From Chloroflexota bacterium (GTDB lineage: Bacteria > Chloroflexota > Dehalococcoidia > SZUA-161), in contig VGNW01000154.1 of assembly GCA_016865955.1 (NCBI GenBank), forward strand, positions 1-5,626: 5,626 nucleotides of DNA, in the 5' to 3' direction. Shown here in pieces: positions 1 to 4,476 of the stretch (within the stretch, counting starts at the first letter, position 1; every line of letters starts with the position of its first letter). The notes beneath the pieces are model-generated. The model ran no database searches and was not told the origin of the DNA. It saw only the letters and a list, made by a program, of their open reading frames with translations. A program made the position numbers and the translations under genes.

Positions 1-134
1 CCATGTTCTTCCCCTGCATTGCCAGCTTCGTAGTTTTAGCCAGAGAACTGGGCGTAAGGGACATGCTCAAGGCAACAGGAATAATGATTGTCGTCTCTCT
101 CGCTGTCGGCGGTCTGCTCAACCTCATCCTCTAA
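1..134 (+). CDS. feoB: FeoB-like ferrous iron transport protein B, C-terminal end (partial)
   Basis: This is the 3' end of a gene that enters from the left. Codons are in frame from base 3, giving 43 residues before the TAA at 132-134. The visible piece begins MFFPCIASFVVLARELG and continues into a hydrophobic helix that ends GGLLNLIL. A Pro-Cys-Ile-Ala motif followed by a short loop with Arg-Glu-Leu-Gly and one last membrane helix is the usual C-terminus of FeoB, the GTP-driven inner-membrane Fe(II) permease. The N-terminal G domain and the Gate domains lie outside the window, so the call rests on this tail alone. Another Gate-domain (nucleoside-recognition type) transporter is the main alternative. 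The gene ends only 74 bases before the next one, but a promoter in that gap suggests they are separate transcription units. Confidence 0.72.
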   Translation, partial: MFFPCIASFVVLARELGVRDMLKATGIMIVVSLAVGGLLNLIL

Positions 135-138
135 GGAC

Positions 139-167
139 TTGACACAAAAGAATCGCACGGGAATAAT
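139..167 (+). promoter_or_regulatory. Sigma70-type promoter for the LTD surface protein gene
   Basis: A perfect -35 box TTGACA (139-144) is followed by a 17-bp spacer and AATAAT (162-167), a 5/6 match to the -10 consensus. The expected transcription start is near 174, which leaves a leader of about 35 nt before the ATG at 209. The -35 starts only five bases after the feoB-like stop codon. I saw no clear Fur or DtxR-type box overlapping it, so iron control is not supported by the sequence. Confidence 0.7.
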
Positions 168-208
168 ATAGTCACCTTTCCTGAGCCATTGTTTCATATA
201 GCCCTGCC

Positions 209-2461
209 ATGAAGCATGCCTTTATAGTATTGTTTTCAGCAGTTCTTCTCCTTTCTGCGAACGTTTTTACGTCGCATAATTCCAACGTTTCAGCCTCTGA
301 GGAATTACTTCAGAACGGCGGTTTCGAACAGGGTACGGATAGCTGGAATATTTACAACGGCGAGCTGTCAACGGTGGAGTCGCCCGTGCACGGCGGAAGC
401 TCTGCTGCCAGATTGGTTGTAGATATCTATCGGCAAGAAGCATGGATACACCAAATCGTAGATATTGTCCCCGGCGGGAGCTATACACTGACAGGTTATG
501 TCCTGAAGAACGACTCGCAGGCCGAACACGTTCGCTTTCAAATATCCTGGTGGGACGAAACCGAAGAAATCGGCCTTTTGGACTCCACTCGACTGACAAC
601 AAATAGTCCGGAATACCAGTCACTTACCCTCATAGCCACAGCTCCTGCAAAAGCCAGAGCAGCTAGGGTTAGGGCAATAGTTCGCCAGACTGACCCCTCA
701 GGTTCAGCTACCGTATATTTCGATGACATCAGTTTCACAGGCCCCGCGCCCACACCTGCTCCAAGCATTGCCCCGACAGTGACGCCCAGTCCGACTCCTG
801 CAGTAACTCCAACACCGACAGCTACATCCAGTCCGACTCCCAGCATAACTCCGACACTGACAATTACACCTAGCGTTACGCATACTCCCACACCAACTCC
901 CAGGCCAACGCTGAGACCTACACCTACCTCAACAGTCGCACCAACACCTGCGCCCACAGTTATGCCCAGCCTAACGCCTGCTTATACCCCTCCCCTAACG
1001 CCTACGCAGGCAGCCATTCCGGTAGGCATTGGCGAAATTCTGATTAACGAAGTGCAATACGATCCTCCCCAAGCCGGGGTTGACTCAGCCTTCGAATGGC
1101 TGGAGTTGTTGAACTGCACGGACAACGCTATTGATTTGACGGGTTGGACAATTGAAGACAATATCGAGATTGATGTTATACCTTCCCTGATGCTTCCAGC
1201 GAGAAGTTTAGCCATTGTCGCTGCCAGCTCTGACTTTTACACAAACTTCCCCGGGTTCAGCGGCATCGCAGGATTCATACCCGATGGCAGCATTGGTAAT
1301 GGTTTGAGCAATACCGGAGACTGCCTCATTCTCTCGGACTCCACGGGCAAGGTTATCGATGCTCTCTCCTATGGAGACAATTCAAGCGTGCTTTCACCTC
1401 CGTGTCCGGACGTTAATAGCGGTCATTCGCTGGAAAGACAGCCTGCCGGTTGGGATACCGACCACGCCGGCGATTTCATAGATAACACATCGCCTTCGCC
1501 CGGATATGGTTTGCCTTCCCCCACACCGACCCCAACATCTGAGATTACGCCTGCTCCATCGCCTTCACCTGCACCGTCTCTTACTTCATCGCCAGTCCCA
1601 ACTGCAACATTATCGCCAACGCCAAATTCAACCTTAACTCCTACCCCATTACCCACATATACACCTTCGCCAACCGACACCCCTGCGCCACAGTCTATAC
1701 CGACTCCGGCGAACGAAGGGAGAATACTGATAAATGAAATCCAATATGACCCCCCGCAATCAGGAGTAGATTATTCCTTCGAATGGATAGAAATCCTCAA
1801 CTGCTCAGAGCACTCAATCGACCTGAACGGCTGGGGGATTGCCGATAATTACAGCGTCGATCCTATACCCTCCTTCACCTTACCCGCCGGCTGCTTTGCC
1901 GTTATCGCAGCCTCGGCCGACTTCCATATCAATTTCCCGAACTTCAGCGGTACAATCAGCTTTATAACTGACGGGAGTATTGGCAACGGTCTGAGCAATG
2001 ATGGCGACCGCCTCTCACTTACAGATTCCACAGGTAAAATAATCGATGCACTCTCTTACGGAAGCGATACAACGATGATGCTTCCCCCCTGCCTGGATGT
2101 TCACGAAGGTCATTCTCTGGAAAGACAGCCCGCCGGAATGGATACCGATACAGGCTCTGACTTTGTTGATAATGAAGCTCCGTCGCCGGGCAACAGCCTT
2201 CTGTCAGTCACCCCAACCCCAATGCAGACGACGATAATTACACCTGCTCCGCTATTAACGCCTGCAGCTTCATCCGAGCCTCCCTCCGCTACAACGACTC
2301 CCTCTTCGACATATGCTCTCACAATTACAATTACTCCACCTGTTGATACCCCAATCAACTCCACCGGCGAGAACAACCCCTGGTCTCAGCTTAAGATTCC
2401 CCTCGTGCTTTTCATAGTAGGGCTCACTCTATTCACTACCGTTTTCTGGCTCAAGAAGTAG
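209..2461 (+). CDS. Secreted, membrane-anchored protein with CBM-like domain and two lamin-tail domains
   Basis: This 750-residue exported protein has no assigned function. Residues 1-29 look like a Sec signal peptide, with Lys2, a hydrophobic core at about 4-18, and a plausible cut after Val-Ser-Ala29. Residues 31-178 resemble a CBM4/9-type carbohydrate-binding sandwich: it opens with LLQNGGFEQGTDSW and closes with VYFDDISFTG. Two lamin-tail (LTD) domains follow, at about 273-433 and 502-663. Each starts ILINE.QYDPPQ, has an IDL.GW turn, and ends GHSLERQPAG..DTD...DF.DN..PSPG, the usual bacterial LTD ending. Pro/Thr/Ser linkers occupy 179-272, 434-501 and 664-722. A single transmembrane helix at about 728-747, ending WLKK, should leave the domains outside the cell. 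No catalytic domain is visible, so adhesion or binding to glycans or extracellular DNA is an inference. The ATG at 209 has no Shine-Dalgarno site, but an in-frame TGA at 182-184 excludes a much earlier start. Confidence 0.85.
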   Translation: MKHAFIVLFSAVLLLSANVFTSHNSNVSASEELLQNGGFEQGTDSWNIYNGELSTVESPVHGGSSAARLVVDIYRQEAWIHQIVDIVPGGSYTLTGYVLKNDSQAEHVRFQISWWDETEEIGLLDSTRLTTNSPEYQSLTLIATAPAKARAARVRAIVRQTDPSGSATVYFDDISFTGPAPTPAPSIAPTVTPSPTPAVTPTPTATSSPTPSITPTLTITPSVTHTPTPTPRPTLRPTPTSTVAPTPAPTVMPSLTPAYTPPLTPTQAAIPVGIGEILINEVQYDPPQAGVDSAFEWLELLNCTDNAIDLTGWTIEDNIEIDVIPSLMLPARSLAIVAASSDFYTNFPGFSGIAGFIPDGSIGNGLSNTGDCLILSDSTGKVIDALSYGDNSSVLSPPCPDVNSGHSLERQPAGWDTDHAGDFIDNTSPSPGYGLPSPTPTPTSEITPAPSPSPAPSLTSSPVPTATLSPTPNSTLTPTPLPTYTPSPTDTPAPQSIPTPANEGRILINEIQYDPPQSGVDYSFEWIEILNCSEHSIDLNGWGIADNYSVDPIPSFTLPAGCFAVIAASADFHINFPNFSGTISFITDGSIGNGLSNDGDRLSLTDSTGKIIDALSYGSDTTMMLPPCLDVHEGHSLERQPAGMDTDTGSDFVDNEAPSPGNSLLSVTPTPMQTTIITPAPLLTPAASSEPPSATTTPSSTYALTITITPPVDTPINSTGENNPWSQLKIPLVLFIVGLTLFTTVFWLKK
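743..1024 (+). repeat. Pro/Thr-rich linker 1 (low complexity, coding)
   Basis: Residues 179-272 of the surface protein alternate Pro with Thr, Ser or Ala, in TPTP, SPTP and APTP units. The DNA is correspondingly rich in ACxCC/CCxAC triplets, but the codons vary too much for it to be an exact DNA tandem repeat. Such linkers are normally extended, protease-resistant and often O-glycosylated; glycosylation here is an inference. The linker separates the CBM-like domain from LTD 1. Confidence 0.85.
1037..1504 (+). repeat. LTD repeat copy 1 (coding)
   Basis: This segment encodes residues 277-432 and aligns without any gap to 1724-2191, at a constant offset of 687 bp (229 residues). By hand count about 102 of 156 residues are identical (roughly 65%). 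The best conserved blocks are ILINE.QYDPPQ, DGSIGNGLSN, DSTGK.IDALSYG, GHSLERQPAG and the closing PSPG. Cys303 and Cys399 have partners at the same positions in copy 2, while Cys372 does not. Confidence 0.9.
1508..1714 (+). repeat. Pro/Thr-rich linker 2 (low complexity, coding)
   Basis: Residues 434-502 form a linker of Pro, Thr and Ser with Pro at nearly every second position, for example TPTPLPTYTPSPTDTP. It joins the two LTD domains. It is shorter than linker 1 (69 against 94 residues) and uses more Ser. Confidence 0.85.
1724..2191 (+). repeat. LTD repeat copy 2 (coding)
   Basis: This segment encodes residues 506-661, the second lamin-tail domain, collinear with copy 1 without insertions or deletions. 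Cys532 and Cys628 match Cys303 and Cys399 of copy 1; Cys562 is private to this copy. Wobble positions differ widely between the copies, so the duplication is not recent, while the surface motifs are kept. Confidence 0.9.
2198..2374 (+). repeat. Pro/Thr/Ser-rich linker 3, membrane-proximal stalk (coding)
   Basis: Residues 664-722 form a more degenerate Thr/Pro/Ser stretch with Ile, Leu and Ala mixed in. It connects LTD 2 to the transmembrane helix. By position it would act as a stalk holding the domains away from the membrane. Confidence 0.75.
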
Positions 2462-2496
2462 AGCATAAAACAGCTACAGTTATCTATATCGATTGT

Positions 2497-2512
2497 ACCT
2501 GTCTGTTCAGGT
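2497..2512 (+). other. Small hairpin downstream of the surface protein gene
   Basis: ACCTG (2497-2501) and CAGGT (2508-2512) form a 5-bp stem with a 6-nt loop, 36 bases after the stop codon. No T-tract follows, so it is a weak candidate for the end of the upstream transcript and not a convincing intrinsic terminator. Its right arm directly abuts the -35 box of the next promoter. Confidence 0.3.
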
Positions 2513-2541
2513 TTGCGGAATACTACACGATACTTTATAAT
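2513..2541 (+). promoter_or_regulatory. Sigma70-type promoter for the plsC-ispH unit
   Basis: TTGCGG (2513-2518, 3/6 to the -35 consensus, with the important TTG kept) is followed by exactly 17 bp and a perfect TATAAT (2536-2541). Transcription would begin near 2548. That leaves a leader of about 90 nt before the ATG at 2637 and excludes the TTG at 2541, which lies inside the -10 box, as the translation start of this transcript. Confidence 0.55.
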
Positions 2542-2597
2542 TGGAATTCCAGTTACAGGCCGAGATAATCGGCATCAATGACAATCACAAAATAGAC

Positions 2598-2616
2598 GCT
2601 GTCCCCGATAGACAGC
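2598..2616 (+). other. Leader hairpin upstream of plsC
   Basis: GCTGTC (2598-2603) and GACAGC (2611-2616) are perfect inverted repeats around a 7-nt loop, inside the predicted 5' leader and 20 bases before the preferred plsC start. There is no T-run after it. It may only be chance, or it may influence ribosome access, since no Shine-Dalgarno site is visible at 2637. Confidence 0.3.
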
Positions 2617-2636
2617 ACAAGCGAATTAATCAGTAC

Positions 2637-3287
2637 ATGAGACCTTTATACTGCGTCGCCAATATCACAATGAAAACTCTGCTCATCGCCCTGACGAGGT
2701 GGCGGGTAGAAGGTAAGGAGAACGTTCCCAGGCACGGACCGCTGATAGTGGTGGCCAATCACCTCAGTAATATCGACCCTCCGCTCCTCGGTGCCAGCGT
2801 TCCCAGAAGCGTTTGCTTTATGGCCAAGCAAGAGCTGTTCCGCTCTTCTTTTAGCAGATTTATAGTAGGCGCCTACGGTGCCTTCCCGGTCAGAAGAGGA
2901 GAATTAGATAGAGATGCATTCCGTCAGGCTCTTGGGATACTGAGAAAAGGACAGGCTTTAGGAATGTTCCCTGAAGGCAAACGGAGCTTCGCCCGCCAAC
3001 TTCTGCCTATTCAACCAGGCACATCGTTTATAGCTGCGCGCTCCGGAGCCCCCGTCCTGCCCGTGGGCATCAGCGGCAGCGAGCAGGTAAAAGGCATCAG
3101 TGTCATCATACAAAGGCCGTCTATCACCGTTAAAATAGGCCGACCTTTCACATTGTCCTATAATACAGATGAGCCTCTCCGTTCCCAACTCCCTCAACTT
3201 TCAGAGTTGATAATGAAGCACATCGCGGAGCTTCTGCCGCCGAGTTATAGGAACACTCTCACAACCGAGAACAAGCATGGAAATTGA
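2637..3287 (+). CDS. plsC: 1-acyl-sn-glycerol-3-phosphate acyltransferase (PlsC family)
   Basis: The product transfers an acyl chain to the sn-2 position of lysophosphatidic acid, giving phosphatidic acid at the inner face of the membrane. From the preferred start it has 216 residues, a normal length for the family. All four acyltransferase blocks are present: NHLSNID (41-47, catalytic His42 and Asp47), GAFPVRRG (81-88), FPEGKRS (111-117, where Lys replaces the common Thr) and APVLPVGI (138-145). An N-terminal amphipathic or hydrophobic stretch leads into the typical WRVEGKENVP. The frame is open from a TTG at 2541, which would add 32 polar residues. I reject that start because those residues do not look like the family and the TTG overlaps a TATAAT box. 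A further ATG at 2670 is possible. No good ribosome binding site is seen for any of them. The 3' end overlaps ispH by 11 nt. The substrate is assigned from family membership only; a related lysolipid acyltransferase is possible. Confidence 0.9.
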   Translation: MRPLYCVANITMKTLLIALTRWRVEGKENVPRHGPLIVVANHLSNIDPPLLGASVPRSVCFMAKQELFRSSFSRFIVGAYGAFPVRRGELDRDAFRQALGILRKGQALGMFPEGKRSFARQLLPIQPGTSFIAARSGAPVLPVGISGSEQVKGISVIIQRPSITVKIGRPFTLSYNTDEPLRSQLPQLSELIMKHIAELLPPSYRNTLTTENKHGN

Positions 3288-4125
3288 AAAGGCCTCGGAA
3301 ATGGGATTTTGCTTCGGTGTAAGGCGAGCCATCGAGCTTGTGGAGAGTGCATCTCGAGAAAAAGGCTCTCTACAAACGCTTGGCCCCCTTGTTCACAATA
3401 AACAGGTTGTGCATAATCTAGCACAGGTTGGGATTAACGCTGTATCTAATTTAGAAGAAGTGAAAGGGCATATAGTTGCCATTCCATCACATGGGGTTAG
3501 CCCGGAAGTCATTAAGCAAATAAAGGCTCGGGGACTCGAAGTTATAGATGCCACATGCCCGTATGTGCGCAAACTTCAGATTGCGGCTCAGAAATTAGGC
3601 AAGGACGATTTATACGTTCTGGTTTTCGGAGATGCTTCTCACCCTGAAGTAAAAGCCGTGCTGGGCTGGGCAGGGGAAAAAGCAAGCTCTGCTCTGGAAA
3701 TTCCCAACCTTACGAATTTACCCAAACGTATCGGCATTGTGTGCCAGACAACCCAGAATCAATCACGCTTTGCCGATTTCGTAGCGGGAATTATCTCTTC
3801 TGAAGCTTCCAGGTACTCCGAGCTTCGTATTATGAATACAATATGCGATGCCACACGCAAACGGCAGTCCGCCGTTCTTGAGTTAGTTAAAAGTACAGAC
3901 CTCATTATAGTGATAGGCGGAAGGGACAGTTCCAACACCAGACGCCTTGCAGAAATATGTGAAGCCGCCGGCGCTGTCACTTATCATATTGAGAATGAAG
4001 GCGAGATTAACCCTTCCTGGCTTCGGGGAAAACGCCGTATCGGTGTAACCGCAGGTGCTTCAACACCCGATGACATAATCGATCAAGTCGTAGCAAAGCT
4101 CAAAAAATACAATATGAACAAATAA
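3277..4125 (+). CDS. ispH: 4-hydroxy-3-methylbut-2-enyl diphosphate reductase (IspH/LytB)
   Basis: This is the last enzyme of the MEP pathway. It uses a [4Fe-4S] cluster to reduce HMBPP to IPP and DMAPP in the cytoplasm. The 282-residue product has the family signatures. The three cluster cysteines are Cys12 (MGFCFGV), Cys94 (DATCPYV) and Cys190 (NTICDAT). Substrate-site residues are also present: His40 (GPLVHN), His72 (PSHGV), His122 and Glu124 (SHPEV), the QTT at 157-159, Ser218-Ser219-Asn220, and Ser262 in TAGAS. Nothing essential is missing, so the enzyme should be active. The ATG lies inside the end of plsC (11-nt overlap), with only a weak GAG upstream, which suggests translational coupling to plsC. 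It is at the short end for the family and lacks any fused domain such as an S1 domain. Confidence 0.97.
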   Translation: MEIEKASEMGFCFGVRRAIELVESASREKGSLQTLGPLVHNKQVVHNLAQVGINAVSNLEEVKGHIVAIPSHGVSPEVIKQIKARGLEVIDATCPYVRKLQIAAQKLGKDDLYVLVFGDASHPEVKAVLGWAGEKASSALEIPNLTNLPKRIGIVCQTTQNQSRFADFVAGIISSEASRYSELRIMNTICDATRKRQSAVLELVKSTDLIIVIGGRDSSNTRRLAEICEAAGAVTYHIENEGEINPSWLRGKRRIGVTAGASTPDDIIDQVVAKLKKYNMNK

Positions 4126-4130
4126 CATTG

Positions 4131-4136
4131 AGGAGG
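4131..4136 (+). promoter_or_regulatory. Strong Shine-Dalgarno site deciding the start of the 74-codon gene
   Basis: AGGAGG lies five bases before the ATG at 4142 and only two bases before the in-frame TTG at 4139, so ATG 4142 is the better start. It is the only full consensus ribosome binding site in the window. Confidence 0.8.
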
Positions 4137-4141
4137 TCTTG

Positions 4142-4366
4142 ATGCAGCACGATAAATTCGGTATTTACCTCAATACGAAGAAATCCAAAGCGATGCGAAT
4201 TAGCTCGCCTTACTGGATTCCCTCGGGCAAGGAATGGGTACTGCTAAACAATGATGTAAATACTACGCTCCTAAAAATCAGAGAGTTAGCCAAAGAGAAA
4301 AATCTGGTCAAAGAGCCAGACAAAATCGTCTGGGGTGACTGGAGCGAGGTCCCCAAGCGCTCCTAA
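4142..4366 (+). CDS. Small basic protein of unknown function
   Basis: I do not recognise this 74-residue protein. It starts 16 bases after the ispH stop and has a full consensus AGGAGG site, so it is very likely translated as the third gene of the plsC-ispH unit. It is soluble-looking, with no signal peptide, membrane helix or Cys, and is basic (14 Lys/Arg against 9 Asp/Glu). Four Trp residues stand out, at 25 and 32 (PYWIPSGKEWVLL) and 64 and 67 (IVWGDWSEVP). They flank a likely helix at about 40-56 (NTTLLKIRELAKEKN). The pattern suggests a short beta-helix-beta fold. I see no metal-binding, nuclease or DNA-binding motif. It ends with a GC-rich inverted repeat overlapping the stop. The function is open; an operon role connected to isoprenoid or lipid synthesis is only guilt by association. 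Confidence 0.75.
   Translation: MQHDKFGIYLNTKKSKAMRISSPYWIPSGKEWVLLNNDVNTTLLKIRELAKEKNLVKEPDKIVWGDWSEVPKRS
4341..4363 (+). terminator. GC-rich hairpin at the end of the operon (weak terminator candidate)
   Basis: GGAGCG (4341-4346) and CGCTCC (4358-4363) form a perfect 6-bp, mostly G-C stem with an 11-nt loop, ending one base before the TAA stop codon. The following bases are A/T-rich (AAATATAAATAAG) but not a T-run, so this is not a standard intrinsic terminator. An alternative pairing, TGGGG (4331-4335) with CCCCA (4351-4355), competes with it. Confidence 0.3.
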
Positions 4367-4378
4367 ATATAAATAAGC

Positions 4379-4409
4379 TTGACTTGCAATTCATTTGGCA
4401 TGGTATAAT
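4379..4409 (+). promoter_or_regulatory. Extended -10 promoter for the PEP synthase gene
   Basis: TATAAT (4404-4409) is a perfect -10 box preceded by TGG (4401-4403), the TGn extended -10 element. TTGACT (4379-4384, 5/6) is a -35 candidate with a rather long 19-bp spacer, which the extended -10 can compensate. The expected start is near 4416, giving a leader of about 60 nt. This makes the downstream gene its own transcription unit. Confidence 0.7.
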
Positions 4410-4412
4410 TAC

Positions 4413-4440
4413 AAGGCACTTCAAGCAACCAAAGTGTCTT
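4413..4440 (+). promoter_or_regulatory. Inverted repeat at the ppsA transcription start (possible operator or leader hairpin)
   Basis: AAGGCACTT (4413-4421) and AAGTGTCTT (4432-4440) are inverted copies with a single mismatch (8 of 9), separated by 10 bp. The half-site centres are 19 bp apart, roughly two helical turns, and the dyad spans the predicted start point. That is a classic place for a repressor operator. As RNA the arms could form nine pairs including one G-U. The predicted start near 4416 would cut the first bases of the left arm, so a DNA operator is the somewhat better reading. Confidence 0.4.
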
Positions 4441-4476
4441 CGCTCTCCGCTAAAAAATAATCTGGAGTGGTTCGTT

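Noticed and set aside
135..208. Fur/DtxR-type iron box or riboswitch between the feoB-like gene and the surface gene
   Set aside because: No palindromic iron box could be recognised, and about 35 nt of leader is too short for any known riboswitch class.
538..957. Long open frame on the minus strand encoding a Gly/Val-rich protein
   Set aside because: It is the antisense of Pro/Thr linker 1: CCN/ACN codons read backwards give Gly and Val. It has no ribosome binding site and no family features. The similar frames at 1423-1680 and 2110-2376 arise in the same way from the other linkers.
743..1024. Possible tandem repeat or CRISPR-like array in the C-rich region
   Set aside because: The periodicity is at the protein level (alternating Pro and Thr). 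The DNA units are not identical, have no constant spacer, and remain in frame with the flanking domains.
2497..2512. Intrinsic terminator of the surface protein gene
   Set aside because: The stem is only 5 bp and is followed by TTGCGG rather than a T-tract, so it is listed only as a weak hairpin.
2541..2636. TTG 2541 as the plsC start
   Set aside because: The TTG shares its first base with a perfect TATAAT box, has no Shine-Dalgarno site, and adds 32 residues not seen in the family. ATG 2637 is preferred.
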